Shown here piece by piece: positions 1 through 10,985 of a stretch of 64,000 nt of DNA. The translations under genes and the position numbers were made by a program. How positions within the stretch are numbered: position 1 is the first letter of the stretch; each line of letters opens with the position of its first letter. The stretch comes from Azospirillum doebereinerae (GTDB lineage: Bacteria; Pseudomonadota; Alphaproteobacteria; Azospirillales; Azospirillaceae). Under the pieces are notes generated by a model. It was given only the letters and a program-made list of their open reading frames with translations, made no database searches and was not told the DNA's origin. The stretch lies in NCBI RefSeq assembly GCF_003989665.1, contig NZ_RZIJ01000020.1, positions 1 through 64,000 on the forward strand. Reading direction: 5' to 3'.

Positions 1-164
1 TCACGGTGATGCCGCGGGCCGCCAACATCTCCTCGACCATGCGCAGGCTCAAGGGGAAGCGGAAGGGAAGCGGAAGGGAAGCGGAAGGAGAGCCACACCG
101 CCGTCGCGATGACCTCGGCGGGGAAGCGGAAGCCGACGTAGCGGGGGGCACGGGGCGTCGTCAT
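1..164 (-). pseudogene. IS6-family transposase, N-terminal piece, frameshifted, cut by window edge
   Basis: Read on the minus strand from the ATG at 164, the protein begins MTTPRAPRYVGFRFPAEVIA and continues to AVWLSFRFP, the typical start of IS6-type DDE transposases. The expected continuation (LSLRMVEEMLAARGITV) is present at about 1-54 but in another frame. The cause is visible: an 11-base unit is present three times (54-86), and removing two copies (22 bases) restores one uninterrupted reading frame. The gene is therefore dead as written. The catalytic part lies outside the window. The family call is from recall of the conserved N-terminus; the frameshift is seen directly. Confidence 0.72.
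54..88. repeat. 11-bp tandem repeat, three copies, inside transposase fragment
   Basis: The unit GGGAAGCGGAA occurs at 54-64, 65-75 and 76-86, followed by a partial copy. It lies in the coding part of the IS6-type fragment, and the two extra units shift its frame. Slipped-strand expansion is the simplest explanation. Confidence 0.9.
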
Positions 165-189
165 GGCAACCAACCCTATACCCGCACCC

Positions 190-213
190 CAGCCACCCAG
201 CCACCCAGCCACC
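190..213. repeat. 8-bp tandem repeat, three copies
   Basis: The unit CAGCCACC is repeated exactly at 190-197, 198-205 and 206-213, between the transposase fragment and the TPR gene. It is not in a recognised gene. It may lie at or beyond the insertion-sequence end. Confidence 0.85.
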
Positions 214-322
214 GTGGACTTGACGGTGCCACTCGTCGAGATGGCCCTGGGCGCGCAGGGCGACCGCCAGCAGATGCCAGCAGTTCACCGCCCCGTCCCG
301 CCGGCCAGCGCCTGGGTTCCGG

Positions 323-1219
323 TCATTGCGGCTTGCCTTTCGCCGCCGCCTCCGCCTCCGCGATCCGGCCGAGCCGATCCACGATGAACGCACGGGCGCC
401 GGGAAGCTTCGGGTTGTCGGGAGCGAAGTCGCGCAGGGCCTCCAGCCAGTTCAGGGCATCGGTCCAGCGCCCGCGCCCGGCCTCCAGCTCGGCGGCGTTG
501 AGATAGGCGTCGGCCATGCGCGGATTGATGGCGAGGGCGCGACGCAGCAGCGCCATGCCGGCCTCGGGCTGTCCGAGCGCGGCCGTCAGCTTCCCCAGAT
601 TGCTGCACGCGTCGGCGTAGAGCGGGTTGAGGATCAGGGCCGCGCCATAGCGCAGGGCGGCTTCCCCCGACCGCTCCATCAGCAGCAGGGTGTTGCCGAG
701 GTTGTTGTGCCCCTCCGGCGCGTCCGGCGCCAGCGCCAGCATGCGTTGCAGGCAGCGCGCGCTGTCCTCCAGCTTTCCCGCCTCCTGCAGGATGATGCCG
801 AGGTTGCTCCAGATGCCGGGCGCCAGCCAGTCCCGCGCCGCCGCCTGCCGGGTGGCGCGCTCGGCCTCCTCCAGCCGGCCGGCGCGGCGGCACAACTCGC
901 CGAGATTGCTGAAATAGGCGGCCGGCGCCATCGGCTGCCCGCAGGCTTGGCGCATATGCTCGATGGCGAGGTCGAGGCGGCCGAGCGCGTGCGCCATCAG
1001 GCCCAGCAGATGGTGGGTGTCGGGCTGCGCGGGCAGCACCGCCAGCACCTGCCGGCAGAGCGTCTCCGCCTCCGGAAACTGTCCCGCCTCCCAGTGGCGG
1101 TAAGCCAGGTCGATGGCCTGTTCGACCGGTATTCCCTGGGCCGGCATTCCCTGGGGCGCGGAAGCGGCGGCGCGGGAGCGCGCGTGTCCCGGCTTGCCGG
1201 GTCGTGGGGAACGAGCCAT
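323..1219 (-). CDS. Tetratricopeptide repeat protein
   Basis: This 298-residue protein starts with a basic, low-complexity stretch (residues 1-25) and then consists of about seven TPR-like helical hairpins, recognisable by repeated patterns such as YFSNLGELCRRAGRLEEAER, IWSNLGIILQEAGKLEDSAR and HNNLGNTLLLMERSGEAALR. TPR domains are protein-binding scaffolds; no enzymatic domain, signal peptide or membrane segment is visible, so it is probably a cytoplasmic adaptor. It lies only 8 bases after the IalB-like gene on the same strand, so the two are probably co-transcribed. The partner and process are unknown. Confidence 0.85.
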   Translation of the reverse strand: MARSPRPGKPGHARSRAAASAPQGMPAQGIPVEQAIDLAYRHWEAGQFPEAETLCRQVLAVLPAQPDTHHLLGLMAHALGRLDLAIEHMRQACGQPMAPAAYFSNLGELCRRAGRLEEAERATRQAAARDWLAPGIWSNLGIILQEAGKLEDSARCLQRMLALAPDAPEGHNNLGNTLLLMERSGEAALRYGAALILNPLYADACSNLGKLTAALGQPEAGMALLRRALAINPRMADAYLNAAELEAGRGRWTDALNWLEALRDFAPDNPKLPGARAFIVDRLGRIAEAEAAAKGKPQ

Positions 1220-1227
1220 CGGCCGGC

Positions 1228-1752
1228 CTATTTCTTCAGCTGCTTCAGGGCCGCGTCGAAGCCCTTCAGCGGGACCGGGATGTCGACGGCCTGCCGGTCG
1301 GCGGTGACGAAGCGCACCGTCATCTTATCGCCGCGCCGGAACTGGTCGAGGCTGGACTGGTCGAGATCGGCGACCATGCGGCAGCCGCCGGCCTGACAGT
1401 TCTCGAAGGGCAGGGTGACGGGCTTCGCGGAATCGATGCTCATCGCCAGCCCCGGCGCCAGCATGACGCCGAGCGGCGCCGTCATGATCATGCGGGGCTT
1501 CCCCTCGGGTCCCAGGAAGCCGACGAGGACGTTCAGCAGGACGGCGTTCGCCGGCATCGCGACGGCGTATTGCTCGATGAAACAGACCTCGCGGTCGTTC
1601 TCCTTGACGCAGCGCTTGCTCCACAGGGGTTGGGCAGCACCGTCCGGCTTGGCGGGCGGGTCGGCCGCAAGGGCGGGCTCCGTTCCCACCGCGGCGAGGG
1701 CGAGGCAGAGCAGGGCGGCCTTCCAAACGTTCATGGCATCCTTATCCATCAC
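1228..1752 (-). CDS. Invasion-associated locus B (IalB) family periplasmic protein
   Basis: The product (174 residues from 1752, or 168 from the second in-frame ATG at 1734) has a cleavable signal peptide (MNVWKAALLCLALAAVG, probably cleaved after ALA) and then the IalB-type core: WSKRCVKENDREVCFI near the N-terminus and a later CQAGGCRMVADLD segment with paired cysteines. IalB proteins are small periplasmic or surface proteins widespread in alphaproteobacteria; the name comes from Bartonella and does not imply virulence here. Start 1734 is attractive because the signal peptide then begins at once. Function is not known beyond family membership. Confidence 0.78.
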   Translation of the reverse strand: MMDKDAMNVWKAALLCLALAAVGTEPALAADPPAKPDGAAQPLWSKRCVKENDREVCFIEQYAVAMPANAVLLNVLVGFLGPEGKPRMIMTAPLGVMLAPGLAMSIDSAKPVTLPFENCQAGGCRMVADLDQSSLDQFRRGDKMTVRFVTADRQAVDIPVPLKGFDAALKQLKK

Positions 1753-2205
1753 TGCGCCCTTCCGTCATACTGCGGCCGGAGCGGCGCGTAAACAGCCCGC
1801 AGGGTATTTGGCCGGGCCTTTGTCCGCATCCATTCTGCACGCAATGAGTGCAAATCTTCAAAATATCAATAAATTTAGCAAACGCGGCATTATTTAGCAA
1901 ACCTCATGTCATCACTTAAAATGAAAGAACTGGAAAGAACTAGAAAGGATTGGAAAGATCTTGGTGTTACATTTCGTGACATTGACTTTTAACATGTTTT
2001 TGCTATTCATAAAGCCATATTTCATTTAATAGATGAGATATTGACTTGGTATCAAATCCTAAGAATCCATCATTGCTGCAATAACTCAACAGCCGCAATC
2101 TCCAATTGCCGATGACTTGCGCAAAACACAGCCCCTGGCCGGATCGGGATGCATCCCCACGCGACCTCCGAATCCCGTGCCAAGTGAATGACCGAGGTTA
2201 GGACG
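1753..2205. promoter_or_regulatory. AT-rich intergenic region before the autotransporter, with 10-bp phased repeats
   Basis: This 450-base gap is strikingly AT-rich between about 1840 and 2070 compared with its GC-rich surroundings. It contains four GAAAG-headed 10-base units in a row at 1923-1962, that is, one per helical turn, followed by T-rich stretches and two TTGACT hexamers (1982-1987 and 2041-2046). No convincing -10 partner can be fixed. It probably holds the promoters of the autotransporter (plus) and of the IalB-like gene (minus). A horizontally acquired or H-NS-like-silenced region is possible. No gene is seen here. Confidence 0.5.
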
Positions 2206-5200
2206 ATGATGTTGACCGTTTCCGCCCGCAACCACGCCAATCTGCGCCGGGGTCTCCTGGCGGGCGCTTCGATGATCGTTCTTGCCGCCGTCCTGGGGCC
2301 GTCGCCGGGCGAAGCGACGACCAGCACCGTCTCCTCGTCCGTTACGACCCCCCAGACGATCAATTCCGGCAACAGTTTGTCGATCAGCTCCGCCGGCACC
2401 ATCTCTCTGAGTTCGGGTGTCGCCGTCACAATCGGTAGCGTCACGATCGGCTCGATCTGGAACGACGGCAACATAATTTCGACCAACTCGAGCGGCATCG
2501 CCATCGCGAGCAACGGCTTGGTCGGCGGCATTTACAACACCGGCACCATCAGCACCGCTTCCATCGGTGTAAGGGGAAGCTCGGGTTCCGGCATCGGAAC
2601 GATCACCAACTCCGGCACAATCATCTCCTCGACCTTTCCCGCCCTCAGCTTCGACGGCATGACGCTGGGCACCATCACCAATTCGGGATTGCTGCGGGGG
2701 GGATCCGGATCGAACGGCGGCATCATGCTGGCGGGCACCACGAGCAGCCCGGCCCTGATCAACACGAGCATTGGGACGATCGACGGAAACGGGGGACCCG
2801 GGCTCTACGTCAGCAATGCGGCGGACTCTCTGACGCGTGTCGACAACGCCGGCGTGATCACCGGATCCAGCGGCCTGAGCCTCGCGGGGACGATCGGCAC
2901 GCTGACCAACAGCGGCACGCTTCAGAGCGCTGGGGTCTCCGGATACGCGATAACGATCGGCAGCAGCGCTGTGCTGGGCACCCTGATCAACACGGGGGCG
3001 ATTCTTGGCAGAATCAGCGATTCCCGGACCAGCGGGCTGACGATCCAGGGCGGCACTGGCACCATCTACGGCACGCTGGCGGGGAGCGTGTCGACGATCA
3101 CCAACACGATCGCCTCGGCCGGCAATGTCAGGTTCAACGGCAACACCTATCTGGGCAACCACGTTTCCGCCAATTCGGGCACGGGCACGATCACCAACAC
3201 CGGGACGCTGTACGTTGCGCCGCGTTCCCTGACCATAACGGGCTCCTACACCCAGGATTCCACCACGACGCTGATCATCGGGGTCGATTCCACGTCCAAC
3301 TACGGCGCCCTGAAGGCGACGGCCGGGATGACCCTGACCAACGGCTCGATCCTGTTGCAGCCGGTCACGGGAACCCTGGCGGCGGGAAGCTACACGATCG
3401 CCAGCGGCCTCAACGGCACGGCCACCAGCTACGCCGGCGTCACCGTGACCGCGCCCTCGACCAGCCTGGAAGTCGCCACGGCCACGACGATCATCAGCAC
3501 CCTGAAGCAACTGGTGGTCACGCTGGCGACGCCGAGCCGGCTCTACTGGGACGGCGATGCGGGCGGCAACGCCACCAACGGCACGGTGGACGGCGGCAAC
3601 GGCACCTGGAGCGGCGCCGGCGCCAACTGGACGGGTGCCAGCGGCGCCACCGGCGGCACCCTGACCGGCGACACCATCACGCCGTATTTCCAGGGCACGG
3701 CCGGGACGGTGACCGTCTCCGGCTCGGTATCGGTGGCCGGCATGACCTTCGGGACCAACGGCTACCTGCTGACCGGCGGCACGATCGGCCTGACCGAGAG
3801 GGCCTCGCCCATCGTCTCCAACAGCGGCGTCGTCGCCACCATCGCGTCGAGCCTGACCGGCTCGGCCGGGGTGTACAAGGACGGCGCCGGCGAGTTGATC
3901 CTGTCGGGGACCAACAGCTTCTCCGGCTCCACCAGCATCAACGCCGGCACCCTGACCGTGATGGGTGGCTCGGCCCTCTCCGACAGCGGGGCGCTGGCGG
4001 TTCTCGGCGACGGCACGCTCAAGCTCGGCGCCGACGAGACGGCTGGCGCCCTGTTGGGCGCCGGCGTGTTCAACCTGGGCAGCCACACCCTGACCACCAG
4101 CGTCGGCGCCCCCCCCACCACCACCATCACCGGCACCATCACCGGCACCGGCGGGCTGGTGAAGGCCGGCACCGGCACGCTGACCCTGTCGGGCACCGGC
4201 AGCTACACCGGCGGCACCACCATCACCGGCGGCACCCTGGTGTCGACCAGCGGAGCGGCGCTGGCCAGCACGGGGGCGATGCAGATCGGTTCCGGCGCGG
4301 TCTTCAAGATCGACGCCAACCAGACCATCGGCGCGCTGTCCGGCATCGGCGACATCCAGTTGGGCAGCCGCACTTTGACGGCCGGCGACAGCGCCAGCAC
4401 CAGCTTCGGCGGCACGATCAGCGGCACCGGCGGCTTCAGCAAGGCGGGCAGCGGCACGCTGACCCTGTCGGGCGTCAACAGCTCCACCGGCACGACCACC
4501 ATCACCAGCGGCACGCTGGCGGTGACCGGCACCATCGGCAGCGTCGCCATCGCGCCGGGCGCGACCTTGAGCGGCAGCGGCACCGTCGGGGTCCTCACCA
4601 ATTACGGCACGGTCGCGCTCGGCAGTTCGGCGCTGACGGTGGCCGGCAACATCAACGGCAACGGCGCCATCACCTTCACCATCGGCAACGGCGGCACCGG
4701 CTACATCGTCAACACCACCAACACGGCCAACTACACGCCGGGCGCCGGAACCGTCACCATCACCCCGACGCTCAGCGGCGTCACCCTGACCAACGGCGCC
4801 ACCGTCGCCCTGATCCACGGCAACGGCGGCACGGCGGCGCCCAGCTTCGCCGGCGCGACCGTTTCGGTGGTGTCGACCGGATCGCTGACCTGGACGGCGG
4901 CAACCGGCACGGCCTATGTCGGCACGGTCGACCTGAACGGCTACACCATCGCCGCCAACGACACGGTGCTCGTCGCCACCGTGACGTCGCCTCCTCCTCC
5001 TCCTCCTCCTCCGCCTCCTCCTCCTCCGCCGCCGCCTCCGGTGGTCACGACGCCGACGACCCCCGAGGTGACGACGCCCACCACACCGACCACCCCGGTC
5101 GTCACCACCCCGACGACGCCGACCACGCCGGAGGTCACGACGCCGACCACGCCGACGACCCCGGTGGTGGTGACGCCGACCACGCCGACCGTCACCACCG

Positions 5201-7353
5201 GGGTGATCGACGGCTCCAAGCCGACCTTCACCAACGAGGACGGCGCGGTGCGGAGCTCCACCGTGACCTTCGACGGGGGCACCCTGAAGCCGACGGCGCC
5301 GCTGACCCTGACCCAGACGGTCAACGTCGAGGCGACCAACGGCGTCATCGACCCGAACGGCTCGACCGTCACCCTGTCCGGCTCGATCACCGGCGCGGGG
5401 CGGCTGACGGTGAACGGCTCCGGCGCGCTGGTCGTTTCCAACACGGTCGCCAACAGCGGTGGCATGAACGTCCAGTCGGGCGGCCTGACGGTCGCCGGCG
5501 GCGGCAACGTCTCGGGACCGGTCACGGTGGGTGGCGGTACGGTCACCATCGAGCAGGGCGGCAGCGTCTCGGCTCCGGTCACGGTCAACGGCGGCGCCGT
5601 CACCGTCAGCAGCGGCGGCACGGTCGCCTCGTCGGTGACGGTGGAGAGCGGCGGCACGGCCAAGGTCAACGGCGAGGTCACCGGCGCGGTGACCGTCGCC
5701 AGCGGCGCGACGCTGAGCGGCAGCGGCCTCATTGGCGGCATCACCTCGGTCTCCGGCATCCTGGCGCCGGGCAACTCTCCCGGCACGCTGGTCTTCACCG
5801 CCCCGGTGACGCTGAACGCCAGCTCCACCTATCAGGTCGAGATCGACGGCACCGGCACCGGAACGGGCGCCGGCAACCACGACCAGGTTGTGGTCGTGGG
5901 TTCCTCCTTCACCGCCGGGGGCCGGCTGACGCCGATCATGCGCGGCATCGGCGGATCGGCGACCAACAGCTTCACCCCAGCGCTGGGGCAGAGCTTCACC
6001 GTGGTCACCGCCGACGGCGGCGTGTCGGGCCGCTTCGCCAGCCTCGACCAGCCGACCAGCGGCCTCGCCGCCGGCACGCGGCTGGACCTGATCTACGGCG
6101 CCGGCGCCGTCGCCCTGGTGGCGACGCCGATCAGCTACGCCAACCTCGGCCCGGCCGGCCTCGGCCAGAGCATCAACCAGAAGGCCGTTGGCGCGGCGCT
6201 GGAAAGCTTCCGCCCGCCGGCCGGGGGGCAGTCGTCGGACGCGACGACCCAGGCGCTGTTCGACAACCTCCACACCCTGTCCGGCGGTCGGATCGGCCCG
6301 GCGCTGAACCAGCTGTCCGGCGAGATCCACGCCGACACGCTGGCGGCCGACGCCGTCAACCGCCGCCAATTCGGCCGCACCGTCGAGGCGCGGCAGGCGG
6401 CCGGACGCGGTTCGGCCGGCGCGCCGGGGCCAGTGGCGGGGGTGGTGCAGTTCCTGTTCGACGGCAAGGCGCGTTCGGTCTCCGGCTTGGCCGAAGGTTC
6501 GGACGGAGCCGCCAAGCCGGCGGCCGGCGGAGCCAGCCTGTGGGGCCAGCCGTTGGTCGGCCGGGGCCGCAGCGGCGGCGACGGCAACGGCGGAGCGGTC
6601 GACCGCTTCACCGGCGGCTTCATGCTGGGCTCGGACTATGCCTTCGACCCGGAACTCAAGGCGGGGGTGGCATTGGGCTTCCTGCGCACCCGCGTCAAGG
6701 CGGACGGGGGCTTGGGCAAGGGCACGGTGGACAGCTACCAGGCGACCGCCTATGGAAGCTGGACGCCGGGCGCGGCCTTCGTCGATGCGGCGCTGGGCTA
6801 TGGCTACAGCCGCTACGAGACCACGCGGTCGGTGATGTTCGGCAACGTTGCCGGGGCGGCGTCGGGCGAGGCGGGCGGCAACGACCTGTCGGCGGAGCTG
6901 TCGACGGGGACCCGCGTGGCGCTGGACGGCGATGCCTGGGTGGAGCCGCGGGTGGGCTTGCGCTGGGACCGGCTGGAGCGTGGTGGCTTCACCGAGGGTG
7001 GCACGCCGCTGCTGAGTCTGACCGAGGAATCGGCGACGCAGAACGCGCTGCGCAGCTCGGTGGGCTTGCGGGCCGGCACGCGGCTGAGCGTCGGCGAGAC
7101 GGTGCTGGAACCGACCGGCCTGCTGGGTTGGGAGCATGACTGGCGGGACGTCGACGCGTCGGCGACCGGTGCGCTGAACGGCGCGCGCTTCACGGTGCGG
7201 TCGAGCCGTCCCAGCCGCGACGCGGCGGTGGTCGGCGCCGGGGTCAACGTGGCGATGACGCAGCGGCTCTCCCTCCAGGCCGGCTATTTCGGCGAGATCC
7301 GCCGCCGCGAGAGCAACCACGGTCTTTCGGCCGGCCTGCGCTGGTCTTGGTGA
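2206..7353 (+). CDS. Autotransporter (type Va-like) with poly-proline linker
   Basis: A secreted surface protein of about 1715 residues. A signal peptide (LRRGLLAGASMIVLAAVL) is followed by a very Ser/Thr/Gly-rich beta-helix passenger. It carries several autotransporter-associated strand repeats of the type GTGGLVKAGTGTLTLSG. The passenger is divided by 17 consecutive prolines and a TTP-rich linker (4990-5202), after which a second repetitive stretch follows. The last 280 or so residues (from about 6530) form the beta-barrel translocator, ending in the aromatic LRWSW. The start at 2206 is preferred over 2188 because GAGG lies upstream of it. Adhesin or biofilm roles are usual for such proteins but cannot be read here. 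A signalling kinase gene follows 67 bases later. Confidence 0.92.
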   Translation: MMLTVSARNHANLRRGLLAGASMIVLAAVLGPSPGEATTSTVSSSVTTPQTINSGNSLSISSAGTISLSSGVAVTIGSVTIGSIWNDGNIISTNSSGIAIASNGLVGGIYNTGTISTASIGVRGSSGSGIGTITNSGTIISSTFPALSFDGMTLGTITNSGLLRGGSGSNGGIMLAGTTSSPALINTSIGTIDGNGGPGLYVSNAADSLTRVDNAGVITGSSGLSLAGTIGTLTNSGTLQSAGVSGYAITIGSSAVLGTLINTGAILGRISDSRTSGLTIQGGTGTIYGTLAGSVSTITNTIASAGNVRFNGNTYLGNHVSANSGTGTITNTGTLYVAPRSLTITGSYTQDSTTTLIIGVDSTSNYGALKATAGMTLTNGSILLQPVTGTLAAGSYTIASGLNGTATSYAGVTVTAPSTSLEVATATTIISTLKQLVVTLATPSRLYWDGDAGGNATNGTVDGGNGTWSGAGANWTGASGATGGTLTGDTITPYFQGTAGTVTVSGSVSVAGMTFGTNGYLLTGGTIGLTERASPIVSNSGVVATIASSLTGSAGVYKDGAGELILSGTNSFSGSTSINAGTLTVMGGSALSDSGALAVLGDGTLKLGADETAGALLGAGVFNLGSHTLTTSVGAPPTTTITGTITGTGGLVKAGTGTLTLSGTGSYTGGTTITGGTLVSTSGAALASTGAMQIGSGAVFKIDANQTIGALSGIGDIQLGSRTLTAGDSASTSFGGTISGTGGFSKAGSGTLTLSGVNSSTGTTTITSGTLAVTGTIGSVAIAPGATLSGSGTVGVLTNYGTVALGSSALTVAGNINGNGAITFTIGNGGTGYIVNTTNTANYTPGAGTVTITPTLSGVTLTNGATVALIHGNGGTAAPSFAGATVSVVSTGSLTWTAATGTAYVGTVDLNGYTIAANDTVLVATVTSPPPPPPPPPPPPPPPPPVVTTPTTPEVTTPTTPTTPVVTTPTTPTTPEVTTPTTPTTPVVVTPTTPTVTTGVIDGSKPTFTNEDGAVRSSTVTFDGGTLKPTAPLTLTQTVNVEATNGVIDPNGSTVTLSGSITGAGRLTVNGSGALVVSNTVANSGGMNVQSGGLTVAGGGNVSGPVTVGGGTVTIEQGGSVSAPVTVNGGAVTVSSGGTVASSVTVESGGTAKVNGEVTGAVTVASGATLSGSGLIGGITSVSGILAPGNSPGTLVFTAPVTLNASSTYQVEIDGTGTGTGAGNHDQVVVVGSSFTAGGRLTPIMRGIGGSATNSFTPALGQSFTVVTADGGVSGRFASLDQPTSGLAAGTRLDLIYGAGAVALVATPISYANLGPAGLGQSINQKAVGAALESFRPPAGGQSSDATTQALFDNLHTLSGGRIGPALNQLSGEIHADTLAADAVNRRQFGRTVEARQAAGRGSAGAPGPVAGVVQFLFDGKARSVSGLAEGSDGAAKPAAGGASLWGQPLVGRGRSGGDGNGGAVDRFTGGFMLGSDYAFDPELKAGVALGFLRTRVKADGGLGKGTVDSYQATAYGSWTPGAAFVDAALGYGYSRYETTRSVMFGNVAGAASGEAGGNDLSAELSTGTRVALDGDAWVEPRVGLRWDRLERGGFTEGGTPLLSLTEESATQNALRSSVGLRAGTRLSVGETVLEPTGLLGWEHDWRDVDASATGALNGARFTVRSSRPSRDAAVVGAGVNVAMTQRLSLQAGYFGEIRRRESNHGLSAGLRWSW
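4990..5202 (+). repeat. Poly-proline (CCT)n and TTP-repeat coding linker
   Basis: Positions 4990-5040 encode 17 prolines, mostly by CCT codons, so the DNA is a trinucleotide microsatellite. The next 160 bases encode repeated VVTTPTTP and EVTTPTTP units. The tract separates two beta-helical halves of the autotransporter passenger. Codon-length units can change in number without breaking the frame. Confidence 0.92.
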
Positions 7354-7420
7354 GGATCGGCGGGCAAAGGCGGCGTTCGGTTGAGAAACCATCTTTCCAA
7401 AAGCGGGAGGATGAGAAAAG

Positions 7421-9415
<1,995 letters not shown>

Positions 9416-9964
9416 ATGAACGGCATGATCGACGCCTGTCTGCTCGACGACCGCATCGACGGAGCGGGGCTGGTCCTGCGCACCGGCGTCCTCGATCTGG
9501 CGGCGCTGGTCCGCGAGGTCGCCGACGCCACCCAGGCGGCCTCCCCCCGGCACCCCGTCGCGGTCCGGGCCGGCGACCTGCCGACGACGGCCGGTGACGC
9601 GCCGTTGATCAGCATCGCCCTGTCCAATCTGATGGAGAATGCGGTCAAATATTCCCCGCCGGGGGGCGCCGTCGAGTTGACGTTGGAGCGCGACGGGGAG
9701 GACGCGGTGATGACCGTCGTCGACCAGGGAAAGGGCGTGCCGGAGGCCGAGCGCGACCACATCTTTGAGAAATACTACCGCTGCGTCGACACGGGCGGCG
9801 TGCCGGGCGCCGGGCTGGGGCTGTACCTGACGCGCAGCATCGTCACCGCCCACGGCGGCACGGTCGAGGTGCGGGACCGGGCGGGAGGCGGCGCCCTGTT
9901 CGTCATCCGCCTGCCGCTGCAAGGTGCGTTCGCATCGGGGGACGACGCCCGCGAGGCGGCCTGA
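9416..9964 (+). CDS. Histidine-kinase ATPase (CA) domain, separated from its sensor part by a stop codon
   Basis: The 182-residue product contains all ATP-binding boxes of a histidine kinase: the N box NLMENAVKYSP, the G1 box DQGKGVP, the F-like FEKYYR and the G2 box GAGLGLYL. Its first residues (MNGMIDACLLDDRID) are the end of the second HisKA helix, so it is the C-terminal half of the kinase encoded just upstream in the same frame. The stop and start codons abut (TAAATG), so re-initiation is possible. Either the kinase works as two polypeptides, or this is a recent nonsense mutation. The regulator gene follows within 34 bases. Confidence 0.88.
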   Translation: MNGMIDACLLDDRIDGAGLVLRTGVLDLAALVREVADATQAASPRHPVAVRAGDLPTTAGDAPLISIALSNLMENAVKYSPPGGAVELTLERDGEDAVMTVVDQGKGVPEAERDHIFEKYYRCVDTGGVPGAGLGLYLTRSIVTAHGGTVEVRDRAGGGALFVIRLPLQGAFASGDDAREAA

Positions 9965-9998
9965 AATGCCTGAACGCCATATTCGAGGACCATGGACC

Positions 9999-10667
9999 AT
10001 GCCCGTCGACGTGCTCGTTGTCGAAGACCATGCGGATCTGCGGGAGGAGATCGTCTCCTTCCTCCAGCGGCGGCGGATGACCGTGCGGACGGCCGCCTCG
10101 GCTTCCGAGATGGACAAGGCTCTGGCCGACCGCCTGCCGGACATCGTCATCCTCGACCTCGGCCTTCCGGGCGAGGACGGGATATCGATCGCGGGGCGGC
10201 TGACGAGCGGCGGTCCGCGGCCGGGGTTGATCATCGTCACCGCGCGCGGCCGGGTCGAGGACCGTATCCTGGGATTGCACAGCGGGGCCGACATCTATCT
10301 GGTGAAGCCGGTCGATCTGCGCGAGTTGGAGGCGGCCGTCCTGTCCGTCATGCGGCGCCGGAGCGAGCCGCCCGCCCCGTTGGCGGCTTGGCGTCTCGAC
10401 ATCACGCAGTGGCGGCTGATCACGCCGGGTGGGGTCGCCGTCCTGCTGAACGAAATGGAGGTGCGCTTTCTCTCGCCCTTCTTCGAGACCCCTGGCGCCA
10501 CCATCGACCGAAGCTTGGTGGCGGAGCGGGTACAGGGCGACGCCCGTGGCATCGACCTTCTGGTGCATCGGCTGCGCCGGAAGGTGGAAGCCGACACGGG
10601 CGAAGCCCTGCCAGTGCGTACGGTGCATGCCCGGGGCTTCGCTTTCACCGCTCCGGCCATGCTCTGA
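9999..10667 (+). CDS. OmpR-type response regulator
   Basis: A 222-residue two-domain regulator. The receiver domain starts immediately (VDVLVVEDHADLREE), has the phospho-acceptor aspartate in VILDLGLPGEDG, the conserved Thr in IIVTARG and Lys in YLVKPVD. The C-terminal winged-helix DNA-binding domain (about residues 125-222) ends in the wing VRTVHARGFAFTAP. Start 9999 was chosen because GAGG lies 10 bases upstream and the receiver strand follows directly; an upstream ATG at 9966 would add 11 residues. It pairs with the split 7TM-DISM kinase in front of it. Target genes are unknown; the neighbouring autotransporter is an obvious candidate. Confidence 0.9.
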   Translation: MPVDVLVVEDHADLREEIVSFLQRRRMTVRTAASASEMDKALADRLPDIVILDLGLPGEDGISIAGRLTSGGPRPGLIIVTARGRVEDRILGLHSGADIYLVKPVDLRELEAAVLSVMRRRSEPPAPLAAWRLDITQWRLITPGGVAVLLNEMEVRFLSPFFETPGATIDRSLVAERVQGDARGIDLLVHRLRRKVEADTGEALPVRTVHARGFAFTAPAML

Positions 10668-10820
10668 GCAAGGCCGGATGGAAGTTGATCAAAGAGGCGA
10701 CGCTGGCCGGTCAGGAAGAAAAATTTGCCGCTTTCAGGTAGTCCTGCAGTTTCTCTTTTTGGCGAGCGGCTTTGTGATACTGGGCAGCGGATCGTTGGTG
10801 AGTTTGCTTCCATCGGAATC
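10668..10820. other. Non-coding gap before the insertion-sequence graveyard
   Basis: No gene is supported here. The stretch contains two near-copies of GGATCGTTGGTG / GGAATCGTTGGTG (about 10788 and 10814) at the junction with the IS5-like fragment, as expected from repeated insertion and deletion. Confidence 0.4.
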
Positions 10821-10985
10821 GTTGGTGTCGTAGGCCTTGTCGGCTCCAACTGTGATGCGGTAGCGGCCGGGAATGACCTCGATGGACACGGCGGCCTCAC
10901 GCTCGGCCCTGCCGGTGGCCTCCGTCAAGCGGACATCCACCACCAGAGCGTGGCGGTTCCGGTTGAATGCTGGGTCACGGCGCAC
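10821..10985 (-). pseudogene. IS5-family transposase internal fragment
   Basis: Read on the minus strand, this piece encodes NRNRHALVVDVRLTEATGRA, EREAAVSIEVIPGRYRITVG and then ADKAYDT. That matches the conserved middle part of IS5-type DDE transposases, which usually read N(R/H)GLVVD followed by TATGTAERE and then GADKAYD. Both ends are missing: there is no start upstream, and the sequence after ADKAYDT is unrelated. It overlaps the end of the HTH fragment next to it, which marks a rearrangement joint. The family call is from motif recall. Confidence 0.65.

Noticed and set aside
1980..2070. Full sigma-70 promoter for the autotransporter from TTGACT hexamers
   Set aside because: No convincing -10 hexamer occurs at 16-18 bases from either TTGACT, so a promoter position could not be fixed.
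4980..5202. Possible CRISPR-like repeats in the autotransporter gene
   Set aside because: The units are coding microsatellites (proline and TTP codons) without spacers; no cas genes are present anywhere in the window.
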